In this document: positions 1 to 8,250 of the stretch, one piece after another
Position numbering within the stretch: position 1 is the first letter of the stretch
Layout: every line of letters starts with the position of its first letter
Assembly (NCBI GenBank): GCA_902781325.1
Contig: CACZJD010000004.1
Location: forward strand, 1 to 58,702
Length of the DNA stretch: 58,702 bases
Direction of reading: 5' to 3'
From: an uncultured Lachnospiraceae bacterium
Lineage (GTDB): Bacteria > Bacillota > Clostridia > Lachnospirales > Lachnospiraceae
The notes under the pieces: model-generated
What the model saw: the letters and a program-made list of their open reading frames with translations, nothing else
Told to the model about the DNA's origin: nothing
The model's database searches: none
Made by a program: the position numbers and the translations under genes

Positions 1-1062
1 CGTCAGAAACAGAGGAGAGAAGAACAGAGCAAGCAGGAAGAGCGCGCCGGATGCGATCGCGGTCAGACCGGTGCGTCCGCCTTCTGCGATACCGGATGCA
101 GACTCAACGAAAGTGGTGATGGTGGAAGTTCCGAGGCAGGCGCCGCACATTGTTCCGACAGCGTCGGAAAGAAGCGCGCCCGTGATGCCGGGAAGCTTGC
201 CCTCTTCGTCGAGAAGGTCAGCCTTAGCTGCGCAGCCGATCAGGGTTCCAAGTGTATCGAACATGTCGACGAACAGGAACGCGAACATAACTACGATGAA
301 GTCCACGCTCAGGATGCTGGAGAAGTCCAGTTTGAAGAGTGTGGGAGCAACGGAAGCGGGCATGGAGATGATTCCGGAAGGAATAACGCTGCGCTGTAGA
401 AGCCTGCTTCGGGATTCGGAACATAGAGGCCGATGAGCTGGCAGATGATGCCGAGTACCCATGTGGCGATGATGCCGAGCAGGATCGCACCCTTGACGTT
501 GCGCAGCATCAGGATCGCAGTGATCAGGATGCCGAGGATAGCCAGAAGAACAGTGATGCCTTCGGAATTGAAAGTGCCGTTCGCGATAGATCCCTTAAAG
601 GAAAATACGGAAACCAGCGTAGCACTGTCCACGACGATGTGCGCGTTCTGCAAACCGATGAATGTGATGAAGAGGCCGATACCGACGGATACGGCGATCT
701 TGAGGGTTGCGGGGATCGCGTTGAAGATCGCTTCTCTGACGTTGGTAAGGGAGAGGACGACGAAGATCAGACCTTCCACGAAGACAGCTGTCAGAGCCAT
801 CTGCCAGGAAGAAGTAAGCGTTAAGACCCATACCTGCGGAGAGCACGAACGGAAGGTTTGCAAGAAATGCCATCAGGAAAGAGGCAATTGCAGAAGCCAG
901 TGCCGTTGCTGTAAAGATCGCGCCTGAATCCATGCCGGATGCGCTCAGGATGCTGGGATTTACAGCCAGGATGTAAGCCATTGTCATGAAGGTAGTAAGA
1001 CCTGCTGCCAGCTCTGTTTTGACATCAGTGCCGTGCTCCTTCAGTTTGAAAAACTGTTCCAT
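1..1062 (-). pseudogene. NCS2 family purine permease (AzgA/PbuG type), partial, with two frame disruptions
   Basis: This gene would encode a polytopic proton-coupled importer of adenine, guanine or hypoxanthine. The start at 1062 follows an AAAGGGG ribosome site. The N-terminus (MEQFFKLKEHGTDVKTE, then FMTMAYILAVNP and GMGLNAYF) matches the NCS2/AzgA family. The reading frame breaks near 809-812, where GLNAYF runs directly into SWQMALTAVFVEG. Relatives have about ten extra residues there, so a deletion of roughly 29 nt is likely. A second break lies at 387-396, where the 5-nt unit cgctg is present twice in tandem. Removing one copy restores GFYS-VIPSGIISMP. The third section runs in frame to the window edge (FAFLFVDMFDTLGT, then GTSTITTFVES), so the 3' end is missing. 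This is either a decayed gene or a sequence error. The family assignment is secure, but the exact substrate is not. Confidence 0.85.
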
Positions 1063-1215
1063 AGAGTTTTTCCCCTTTCTATTTGGGACGATCGGGTCCC
1101 GCATTAATGTGATTTTTACGGACGTATGATAACAGAGAATCTTTTTTTTTTCCATAGAAAAAGGATAAAATCATTAAATTTCTCTAAAAATTGATGAAAT
1201 TTAGCATTTAAACAC

Positions 1216-1247
1216 AAAAAGAGACACCCCTGTGAAGGAGTGTCTCT
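1216..1247 (-). terminator. Intrinsic terminator after the AGCS symporter gene
   Basis: On the minus strand an 11-12 bp stem (agagacactcc pairing with ggggtgtctct) is followed by ttttt. It lies 24 nt past the symporter stop codon and upstream of the NCS2 gene, so the two minus-strand genes are probably separate transcripts. Confidence 0.75.
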
Positions 1248-1270
1248 GCCGCGGCTGCTGATTCAGAGCC

Positions 1271-2656
1271 TTATTTTTCCTTTATGCTTGCGACGACCAT
1301 GCCGGTGAGAGCGAGGAGCGCGATGGCGTTGGGAATGACCATCAGCTGGTTGAACATGTCGGAGAGCTCCCATACAAGGTCGTTGGAGGCGAGCGTTCCG
1401 AGGAAGATGAATACCAGCGCGATGACTTCATAGACGCGGACAGCCTTCTGCCCGAAGAGGTAGATGACGTTGATCTTGCCGAACATGTTCCAGCTAAGGA
1501 CAGTGGAGAAGGCAAAGAAGAACAGGCAGATCGCGACGAAGGCGCTTCCGAAACCCTGGCCGAATACCGTACTGAAGGCGGTCTGCGCCAGGTTGGATTT
1601 TACGATCGCTTCGCCCGCCGCGTTGACGCTGCTCTGGGAGTAACCGTTCGCGAGTACGCCGTCGGCTGTGTATAGCGTGGAGATGATGACCAGCGCGTTC
1701 AGCGTCAGGACAATAAAAGTATCGATGAAGACGCCGACCATGGCGACGACGCCCTGCTCGTGAGGGCTTTTCACATTGGCCTGCGCGTGAGCGTGCGGAG
1801 TGGAACCCATGCCGGCTTCGTTGGAGAAGAGCCCGCGTTTGGCCCCCTGGGAAACGGCTGTCTTCAGAGCCATGCCAAAGCTTCCGCCGATGATAGCCTG
1901 GGGCGTGAAGGCATACCTGAAGATCATAGCGAAGGTCGCCGGAATGTAAGTGATGCGGGCGATGAGAACTACGATACCGCCGATGATGAAGATGACTGCC
2001 ATGACCGGGACGATCTTCTCTGTTACGGAAGCCAGGCGGTTCATTCCGCCGATGAAGATGACCGCGCAGATCACGACCAGGACGATGCCGACGATCCAGG
2101 ACGGAACGCCGAAGGCCGTCTGGAAGGTGGAACCGATGGAGTTGGACTGCACCATACAGCCGAAGAATCCCAGAGCGAGGATGATCGCGACGGCGAAGAA
2201 ACCTGCGAGGAACCTGCCGAAAGATCCTTTAAAAGCAGTGGTGATGTAGTAAACGGGTCCGCCCAGGATGCTGCCGTCTTCGTGTTTGATCCTTGTCTTT
2301 TGCGCGAGGACGGCTTCCGCGTATATAGTCGCCATTCCGAAGAATGCGATGACCCACATCCAAAAGATCGCGCCCGGACCGCCGGTCAAAATAGCGCCGG
2401 AAGCGCCGACGATATTGCCGGTCCCGACCTGGGCCGCGATGGCGGTGGCCAGAGCCTGGAAGGAACTCATTCCGCTCTCATGCTTTTTGCCGTTGAGCGA
2501 GATGTTTCCAAACACACTTTTTATTCCTTCCGGGAAAAAGCGTATTTGGACAAATCTTGTTTTGACTGTGTACCAGAGACCGACCACGATCAATAAAATG
2601 ACCAGCACATAATCTGAAAGATAAGCGTTGATAGTCTGCACAAGCTGCAATAACAT
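1271..2656 (-). CDS. Sodium:alanine/glycine symporter (AGCS family, AlsT/AgcS-like)
   Basis: The product is a 461-aa membrane protein of the alanine or glycine:cation symporter family, which imports small amino acids with Na+. The family signature near the N-terminus is visible: VGTGNIVG at residues 77-84, then GAILTGGPGAIFWMW. QSNSIGSTFQ and SNEAGMGSTPHAHA follow further on. About ten hydrophobic segments are spread over the length, which is normal for the family. The start at 2656 is preceded by GGAGG with about 9 nt spacing. A tandem glycine riboswitch and a terminator lie between promoter and gene, so glycine is the most likely substrate or at least the controlling signal. Most AGCS members transport alanine as well, and the exact specificity cannot be read from sequence. 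Confidence 0.93.
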   Translation of the reverse strand: MLLQLVQTINAYLSDYVLVILLIVVGLWYTVKTRFVQIRFFPEGIKSVFGNISLNGKKHESGMSSFQALATAIAAQVGTGNIVGASGAILTGGPGAIFWMWVIAFFGMATIYAEAVLAQKTRIKHEDGSILGGPVYYITTAFKGSFGRFLAGFFAVAIILALGFFGCMVQSNSIGSTFQTAFGVPSWIVGIVLVVICAVIFIGGMNRLASVTEKIVPVMAVIFIIGGIVVLIARITYIPATFAMIFRYAFTPQAIIGGSFGMALKTAVSQGAKRGLFSNEAGMGSTPHAHAQANVKSPHEQGVVAMVGVFIDTFIVLTLNALVIISTLYTADGVLANGYSQSSVNAAGEAIVKSNLAQTAFSTVFGQGFGSAFVAICLFFFAFSTVLSWNMFGKINVIYLFGQKAVRVYEVIALVFIFLGTLASNDLVWELSDMFNQLMVIPNAIALLALTGMVVASIKEK

Positions 2657-2717
2657 TTCTTTATTTCCTCCGTTTTCGCTAATAGTTTGTGCTCAGCTGT
2701 ATTCTACGGACCGGAGG

Positions 2718-2751
2718 AAAAAAAAAGACCGCCGGAATCGCTCCGGCGGTC
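2718..2751 (-). terminator. Riboswitch-controlled intrinsic terminator
   Basis: On the minus strand a perfect 10-bp stem (gaccgccgga pairing with tccggcggtc, loop about 5 nt) is followed by nine T residues. It sits between the glycine riboswitch and the symporter start codon. It is the natural expression platform: glycine binding would favour read-through, as in the known glycine ON switches. Confidence 0.85.
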
Positions 2752-2793
2752 TCAATGCGCACAAGTAAATAACGCGGCTGTTAGCCGGTCATA

Positions 2794-3003
2794 CACCCTG
2801 TCCTTTTACCTGAGAGATTCAGCATGCGCCGCATTTACGGCTCAGCCTTGCACCTTCGGTACTCGATCGCGAGATTCTCCAGAGCTACATCAATTCTTAG
2901 TCGCCGCCCGCTTATGCGGGCACCTGAGAGTGCTGCTCCTTCGGCAAAACGGCCCGGCCTCCGCTGTTTTGCCGCGGATGAAGGGCTCATTTCTTTCTCC
3001 TAA
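2794..3003 (-). promoter_or_regulatory. Tandem glycine riboswitch
   Basis: Read on the minus strand, the region carries two copies of the glycine aptamer core. The first has gccgaaggagcagc and then ctctcagg. The second has ctggagaatctc, accgaaggtgcaaggc and then tctctcaggtaaaaggac. These match the conserved gcagg/ccgaagg and ctctcaggcaaaagg boxes of the glycine riboswitch class. The two aptamers are adjacent with a short linker, as in cooperative tandem forms. A terminator and the AGCS symporter gene follow at once, so the element should tune symporter synthesis to cellular glycine. Confidence 0.92.
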
Positions 3004-3051
3004 GAATTTCAACGTAGAGGTATAAAATTGCTGCAAGAACGAGGTTAGCAA

Positions 3052-3060
3052 ATTATAACA
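3052..3060 (-). promoter_or_regulatory. Extended -10 promoter for the riboswitch transcript
   Basis: The minus strand reads TGTTATAAT, an extended -10 (TGnTATAAT), about 50 nt before the first aptamer. The -35 region is weak, which is usual for extended -10 promoters. The start point is inferred. Confidence 0.5.
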
Positions 3061-3211
3061 TTTAAGTCAAGCCCCGGAAGAAATATAGTGTAGTTAATGA
3101 GTACTATAGCGCCTTTTATGGAATGATGATAGAATGTAGACGTAGCAGTGGCCTTGACGCGCAGCGCGGTATTCCGCGGGCGGGTCCTGTATGACAGTAT
3201 TGAGGATAGAT

Positions 3212-4228
3212 ATGGGAAAAATAGTGGTCGGCTGCTGGGACTGCGATTACTGCGGCGCGGACAGGATCTCCGGAGAGGTCAAGATCTGCCCCAAATGCGG
3301 TAAACCCCGCGGCAAGGATATTACCTTTTATATGGCCGGACCTAAAGAGTATGTGAAGGATCCGGACAAGATCAATAAGAATCCGGACTGGCTGTGTCCG
3401 TACTGCAACACGCTTAATCCTGACGACAGCAAATTCTGCACCGCCTGCGGCGCCGCAAGGGCAGAGAGTGAAGCCAACTACTTCGAGAGCAAGGAGAAGG
3501 ACAGAGAGCGTGAGGAAGCCAGGCGTGAAGCTGAAGGCGCCAATATCTCCAAGGCAGGAGCGGGCAGGAGCAGGCTTCCGCTGTTTATCGCGCTGATCAT
3601 CGCGGCCGGACTGTTGATCTACCTGATGATGCCCAAGACCAAGGGACTGTATGTGGATGCCAAGTCCTGGGAGAGGTCTATTTCCATCGAGCGCTATCAG
3701 GAGGTGAAGGACAGCAGCTGGAATCTTCCGGACGGAGCCTGGGATGTCACAAGCCGCGACGAGGTCTACACCTACAATCACGTTCTGGATCACTATGAGA
3801 CCCGGACGAGGGAAGTCTCCGAGCAGGTCCTGGACGGTTATGACACGGAGATCGAGTACAGAGACCTGGGGAACGGCTACTACGAGGAGATCGAGCACCA
3901 GGTGCCGCGCTACAGGACGGAGTACCATACGGAGACCTACGAAGAACCGGTCTATGTGGATATTCCGGTATTTGCCAAGAAATATTACTACAGTATAATG
4001 AAATGGCTGTACGACCGGGATGAAGTCACATCGGGAACTGATACGGAACCCTATTATGCCGAACTCAGTCTGCCGGATACGGAGCGGGAGAGCGGCCGGA
4101 CCGAGAAGTACTGGATCCTCTCGGGAGACAAGCAGTACAGGATCAAATATGATCTGTGGCAGCAGGTGAAAACGGGGTCCGACATAAAAGCCACAGTAAA
4201 AGGCGGCGAGATCGTAGAACTCAAATAG
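3212..4228 (+). CDS. Double zinc-ribbon, single-pass membrane protein of unknown function
   Basis: I do not recognise a named family. The N-terminal 85 residues contain two zinc-ribbon modules: CWDCDYCG paired with CPKCG, and CPYCN paired with CTACG, giving paired CxxC knuckles. A charged Lys/Glu/Arg linker follows (about residues 92-120). One membrane helix comes next (LPLFIALIIAAGLLIYLMM). A domain of about 200 residues then lies outside the membrane and is rich in Tyr, Glu and Asp. The ribbons should therefore be cytoplasmic. An ATG at 3191 is also in frame, but the one at 3212 has GAGGA at a proper distance and was chosen, giving 338 aa. The gene stands alone and is closed by its own terminator. 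Similar ribbon-plus-helix proteins are common in Firmicutes without assigned function. Confidence 0.8.
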   Translation: MGKIVVGCWDCDYCGADRISGEVKICPKCGKPRGKDITFYMAGPKEYVKDPDKINKNPDWLCPYCNTLNPDDSKFCTACGAARAESEANYFESKEKDREREEARREAEGANISKAGAGRSRLPLFIALIIAAGLLIYLMMPKTKGLYVDAKSWERSISIERYQEVKDSSWNLPDGAWDVTSRDEVYTYNHVLDHYETRTREVSEQVLDGYDTEIEYRDLGNGYYEEIEHQVPRYRTEYHTETYEEPVYVDIPVFAKKYYYSIMKWLYDRDEVTSGTDTEPYYAELSLPDTERESGRTEKYWILSGDKQYRIKYDLWQQVKTGSDIKATVKGGEIVELK

Positions 4229-4252
4229 ATGTTAAAATAGTGTGAAATCGGA

Positions 4253-4283
4253 AGAGACTGTCGAACCGGCAGTCTCTTTTTTT
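4253..4283 (+). terminator. Intrinsic terminator after the zinc-ribbon gene
   Basis: An 8-bp stem (agagactg pairing with cagtctct) with a 9-nt loop is followed by a run of T. A TATAAT at 4285-4290 follows immediately and may be the -10 of the next gene. Confidence 0.75.
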
Positions 4284-4321
4284 GTATAATGGGAGATATC
4301 GATCGATGGCAGGGAAAAAAG

Positions 4322-5368
4322 ATGACTGGAAAATACAAAAAGATACTGGCAGCGACCTTGCTGATCCTGTTTGTTCTGTACTGGGCGGCAGTGAATTTCC
4401 TGGTCAGCGCTGTTCTGGTGCCTTCCTTTATGGAGAAACTGGATGCTTTCCAAAGGATCTCAGAGCAAAGCTACGCGGAACAGGTTCAGGAGACTGAGAT
4501 GAAACAGAACCTGGCCGCTATGACTGTGGTCGGAAAAGTCTGGGGAAGGCAGCCGGGCATTGAACAGGCGGAGATCCTGTCTGAGGACGGGTACAGGCTC
4601 AGGGGCGTGCTCATGCAGGCATCAGACGGCGAGGCGGAGGCAGGGCAGAAGTCTGCCGGCGGAATACCTGAGAAAGCACAGAAATCTGCTGATCCGCATC
4701 GCTGGGTCGTACTGCTGCATGGTTACACGGGCAGCAAAGAGATGATGTACGGGTACGCGTACTGGTACTGGACGCACGGATACAGTGTGCTGGCTCCTGA
4801 TTTCAGGTGCCAGGGGGAGAGCGAGGGCGATTATATCGGACTGGGAGCCACTGACAGCAAAGACCTTGCAGGGTGGATCGCTCTGATCCTGGAAAGAGAC
4901 CCACAGGCGGAGATCGTCCTGCACGGCCTGTCTATGGGGGCTTCCACGGCGCTTCTGTACTGCGGGCAGGAGAATGTGCCTGCCAATATAAAAGCGGTCA
5001 TTTCAGACTGCGCTTATACGGACGCCTACTCGATGTTTCAGGAGAAGATCGGAAGCTGGTTTCACCTGCCCGCATTTCCGGTTGTGGATTCGGCAGAGCT
5101 GATGATCCGCCTGCGCGCCGGATATGACCTGAAGGAAACCAGCCCGCTGAATGCGGTCTCCTCGAGCAGGATCCCAACCTTTTTTATACACGGGAAGGAG
5201 GATCGGATGATCCCTGTCAGCATGTGCCGGGAATTGTATGACGCGGCGGCCTGCAGGAAAGAGATCATGATCGTGGAGGGAGCCGGACACGCGCAGGCGG
5301 CAGATAAAGATCCGGCCCGCTATTTTGAAGAAGTGGAGAAGTTCCTGGAAGAAAAGGCTTACGGCTGA
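4322..5368 (+). CDS. Membrane-anchored alpha/beta hydrolase (YqkD-like serine hydrolase)
   Basis: The 348-aa product has an N-terminal signal-anchor helix (about residues 7-29) followed by an extracellular alpha/beta hydrolase fold. The oxyanion-side motif HGYTGSKEMM and the region APDFRCQGESEG are typical. The likely catalytic triad is Ser204 in GLSMGAS, Asp294 in HGKEDRMIP and His323 in GAGHAQA. The family includes Bacillus YqkD and related esterases or acylases acting outside the membrane, but the substrate is unknown. An in-frame ATG at 4289 overlaps a TATAAT box and lacks a ribosome site. The ATG at 4322 follows AGGGAA and is preferred. The gene is monocistronic. Confidence 0.87.
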   Translation: MTGKYKKILAATLLILFVLYWAAVNFLVSAVLVPSFMEKLDAFQRISEQSYAEQVQETEMKQNLAAMTVVGKVWGRQPGIEQAEILSEDGYRLRGVLMQASDGEAEAGQKSAGGIPEKAQKSADPHRWVVLLHGYTGSKEMMYGYAYWYWTHGYSVLAPDFRCQGESEGDYIGLGATDSKDLAGWIALILERDPQAEIVLHGLSMGASTALLYCGQENVPANIKAVISDCAYTDAYSMFQEKIGSWFHLPAFPVVDSAELMIRLRAGYDLKETSPLNAVSSSRIPTFFIHGKEDRMIPVSMCRELYDAAACRKEIMIVEGAGHAQAADKDPARYFEEVEKFLEEKAYG

Positions 5369-5396
5369 GCAGCAGTGACACGCCTGAAAAATACGT

Positions 5397-5430
5397 CAAA
5401 AAAGGTACCGCCGAAACGGTACCTTTTTAT
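5397..5430. terminator. Bidirectional terminator between convergent genes
   Basis: A 10-bp stem (aaaggtaccg pairing with cggtaccttt, 6-nt loop) has an A-run on the left and a T-run on the right. It lies between the plus-strand hydrolase gene and the minus-strand glucokinase gene and can serve both. Confidence 0.75.
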
Positions 5431-5464
5431 TGAGTTACAAAAAACTGTTCAACGATCAGGCGCA

Positions 5465-6412
5465 TTATTTATTCAGGATCATTCTCACGGCGCCGTACAT
5501 ACCCGCGTCGTTTCCGAGTACGGCGAGTTTGAAATCAGTATCGCGGGAAGCGTGGAAAGCAGCAGGTTTGTAGTATTTCTCCACCGCGTCAAGAAGGATC
5601 TGTCCGGCTCTGGAGACACCGCCGCCGATTACTACGACGTCGGGATCTACGACGCATGTAATGTGCGCGATTGCTTCGCCGAGCATCTTTCCTACCGTGT
5701 CGATCACGGACAGGGAGAATTCATCTCCTGTCTTCGCATAGTCGAAAACGTCCTTGGCCGTTAAGGGATCCAGATTGCGCAGAGGTGTCTCTACAGCGGG
5801 ATTGGCTTCGAGAGCTATGCGCGCGAGACGTACTACGCCTGTAGCGGAACTGTACTGCTCGAGGCATCCCTTCTTGCCGCAGCCGCAGACAGCGGTCTCG
5901 TTGTCCCTGACCTTCATATGGCCGATCTCACCGGCTGCTCCATGGGACCCTGCCAGGATCTTGCCGCCGAGGATAATGCCGCCGCCGACGCCGGTGCCGA
6001 GTGTGACCATGACGACGTTGTCATGTCCCTTGCCGCCGCCGTTCCACTGCTCGCCCAAAGCAGCGACGTTGGCGTCGTTTCCGACCGCTACATAGATTCC
6101 GTCCAGCAGAGAGGAGAGTTCTCTTCTTACATCGATGACTCCCCAGCCGAGGTTGACGCACTGATTGACAACGCCGTCGGAAAGGACGGGGCCGGGAACA
6201 CCGATGCCGACGCCTTCCAGATCATCGAGAGCCAGTTCGTTATCCTTAAGTTTTTTCTTAATAGAGCGGGCAATATCCGGAAGGATCTTCTCTCCATTGT
6301 TCTCCGTGCGGGTTGTGATCTCCCACTTATCGACAAACTTCCCGTCAGTGTTGAAAAATCCCATCTTGATCGTAGTGCCGCCGATATCGACGCCAAATGC
6401 ATACGGTTTCAT
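5465..6412 (-). CDS. glcK: ROK family glucokinase
   Basis: This 315-aa sugar kinase would phosphorylate glucose to glucose-6-phosphate in the cytoplasm. Residues 8-18 (GVDIGGTTIKM) form the first phosphate-binding motif of the ROK/hexokinase fold. The sequence VGNDANVAALGE contains the catalytic Asp. LGTGVGGGIILGG is the second nucleotide motif. CGCGKKGCLEQYSS is the ROK zinc-binding signature (CxCGxxGCxE). ROK repressors carry an N-terminal helix-turn-helix, but this protein starts directly with the kinase domain, so it is an enzyme. The start at 6412 has an AGGAGG site. Glucose specificity is the common outcome for this subgroup, though other hexoses remain possible. Confidence 0.93.
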   Translation of the reverse strand: MKPYAFGVDIGGTTIKMGFFNTDGKFVDKWEITTRTENNGEKILPDIARSIKKKLKDNELALDDLEGVGIGVPGPVLSDGVVNQCVNLGWGVIDVRRELSSLLDGIYVAVGNDANVAALGEQWNGGGKGHDNVVMVTLGTGVGGGIILGGKILAGSHGAAGEIGHMKVRDNETAVCGCGKKGCLEQYSSATGVVRLARIALEANPAVETPLRNLDPLTAKDVFDYAKTGDEFSLSVIDTVGKMLGEAIAHITCVVDPDVVVIGGGVSRAGQILLDAVEKYYKPAAFHASRDTDFKLAVLGNDAGMYGAVRMILNK

Positions 6413-6520
6413 AAATCTATAACCTCCTGATCCTTACTAAGTTACATGCTCCGCAGGCACCCCATATTACCTGAAGCCGCATGTAAATACTCTTACCGGA
6501 ATTAATCGTATCATAAAATG

Positions 6521-6553
6521 ATGCCTCTTTCCACAAATTAAGGAAAGAGGCAT
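6521..6553 (-). terminator. Probable terminator after the DUF1846 gene
   Basis: A perfect 12-bp inverted repeat (atgcctctttcc and ggaaagaggcat) with a 9-nt loop begins about 9 nt past the stop codon on the minus strand. The following T-rich stretch (cattttatg) is weak, so termination may be partial and the downstream glucokinase gene may be co-transcribed. Confidence 0.5.
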
Positions 6554-6561
6554 GAAACAGA

Positions 6562-8046
6562 TCATTTGTGATATAGTTTGTTGCTCTCGTACTGGGGCTC
6601 GCAGGTGAGGTTGACGCCGAGTTTCTTGAAAACGCCCGAATCAATCTGGGAGAGGATCACGGAGGAGTGAACTTCAAGTCCCTTCAGGTGCTCCAGCTGG
6701 TCGATCGCAGCCTTGGCGCAGGGGTCTGTCACCCCGGCGATGGCGAGCGCGATCAGCAGTTCATTCAGGTGCAGGAGAGAGGTATTGTCGCTCCCGAGAT
6801 GGTCGATCTTCATCTCCATGATCGGATTGATGAGCTGAGGGCTGATCAGTTTGATGCTGTCCTCAATGCCCGCGAGTCTCTTGAGGGCGTTGAGAAGAAG
6901 CGCCGAGGATGCGCCCAAAAGCTCTGAAGTCCGCCCTGTCAAAATAGTGCCGTCCGCCATTTCCATAGCGGCCGCGGGCGCTCCGGTCTTCTCCGCGTTG
7001 AGATTGGCTGCCATGACGACAGGCCTCTCCGAAATATCTATACCGGATTTCTTCATGAGAAGTTCGATCCTGCGGATCGGCTCTTCATCAGCGTTCCCTT
7101 TGCGGTGTTCGCACAGCGCGTCGTAGTAGCGGCGGATGATCTCCTGGCGCGCCGCCTTTTTGCAGACATCGTCGTTGCTGATGCACATGCCGACCATGTT
7201 GACGCCCATGTCGGTCGGTGATTTATAAGGAGAGGTTCCGTAGATCTTTTCAAAGATCGCGTTGAGCAGGGGAAAGACTTCCACGTCGCGGTTGTAGTTG
7301 ACGCAGGTCTTGTTGTAGGCGTCGAGGTGGAAGGGATCGATCATATTGATGTCATCGAGATCCGCCGTTGCCGCTTCATAGGCGAGGTTTACCGGGTGAT
7401 TGAGGGGCAGGTTCCATACAGGGAATGTCTCAAACTTGGCATAGCCGGCCTTGATGCCCCTGCGGTTCTCATGATAGAGCTGAGAGAGGCAGGTGGCCAT
7501 TTTGCCGCTGCCGGGACCGGGAGCTGTCACGACGACAAGGGGACGGCTGGTCTTGATGTAGTCGTTGCGGCCGTATCCGTCTTCGCTGACGATCAGCGGG
7601 ATATCTACGGGATATCCGGGGATAGGATAGTGTCTGTATACCTTCAGCCCGAGGGACTGGAGTTTCTTTTCATAAACTACGGCAGAGGGCTGGTTGGCGA
7701 ATCTTGTCAGCACTACACTTCCGACATAGAGGCCGTGATTTGTAAAGGCGTCCACCAGACGCAGAAGATCTTCGTCATATGTGATGCCGAGGTCGCCTCG
7801 GACCTTGTTCTTCTCGATATCAGCCGCGTTGATCGCCACAACGATCTCAGCCTGATCCTTGAGCTCGCAGAGCATAGTGATCTTGGAATCGGGCTCAAAT
7901 CCGGGAAGCACTCTGGACGCGTGATAATCGTCGAACAGTTTGCCGCCGAATTCCAGATAGAGCTTGCCTCCAAACTGCGAGATGCGTTTTCTGATGTGTT
8001 CGGACTGGGTCTTGAAATATTTGTTGTTATCAAATCCGATCTGCAT
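6562..8046 (-). CDS. DUF1846 family protein
   Basis: This 494-aa cytoplasmic protein matches the DUF1846 family throughout. The N-terminus (MQIGFDNNKYFKTQSEHIRKRI), the central VVTAPGPGSGKMATCLSQLYHE and the later NPIMEMKIDHLGSDNTSLHL-like region are all present. The glycine-rich PGPGSGK segment resembles a phosphate-binding loop. The family is widespread in Firmicutes and Actinobacteria and has solved structures, but I know of no assigned reaction. The length is normal and no break is seen. The start at 8046 follows GAGGGG. The gene is divergent from the DUF815 ATPase gene, and 204 bp separate the two start codons. Confidence 0.9.
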   Translation of the reverse strand: MQIGFDNNKYFKTQSEHIRKRISQFGGKLYLEFGGKLFDDYHASRVLPGFEPDSKITMLCELKDQAEIVVAINAADIEKNKVRGDLGITYDEDLLRLVDAFTNHGLYVGSVVLTRFANQPSAVVYEKKLQSLGLKVYRHYPIPGYPVDIPLIVSEDGYGRNDYIKTSRPLVVVTAPGPGSGKMATCLSQLYHENRRGIKAGYAKFETFPVWNLPLNHPVNLAYEAATADLDDINMIDPFHLDAYNKTCVNYNRDVEVFPLLNAIFEKIYGTSPYKSPTDMGVNMVGMCISNDDVCKKAARQEIIRRYYDALCEHRKGNADEEPIRRIELLMKKSGIDISERPVVMAANLNAEKTGAPAAAMEMADGTILTGRTSELLGASSALLLNALKRLAGIEDSIKLISPQLINPIMEMKIDHLGSDNTSLLHLNELLIALAIAGVTDPCAKAAIDQLEHLKGLEVHSSVILSQIDSGVFKKLGVNLTCEPQYESNKLYHK

Positions 8047-8179
8047 GGATGATCCCCTCTCTTTTTAAGAAAACACTGTCAGGTTACTCTCTTTTAAAAA
8101 ACAACTATCGTCTATTATATCTTATCCGCACCTGCATAGGAAATGTTTTTTATCACTGTTTTGCCGATAGTTATTGTAA

Positions 8180-8208
8180 TTGCCCAAAACCGCATTTAAT
8201 GCTACCAT
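8180..8208 (+). promoter_or_regulatory. Candidate sigma-A promoter for the DUF815 ATPase gene
   Basis: TTGCCC and TACCAT are separated by 17 bp, about 40 nt upstream of the start codon. Both boxes are only moderate matches, so this is tentative. Confidence 0.35.
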
Positions 8209-8250
8209 TGACGGGAAAAGAAATTCCGAAAGTTTACAGGAGAATAAACC

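Noticed and set aside
1063-1215. Purine riboswitch upstream of the NCS2 permease
   Set aside because: I looked for the purine aptamer core and its conserved loops on the minus strand and found none.
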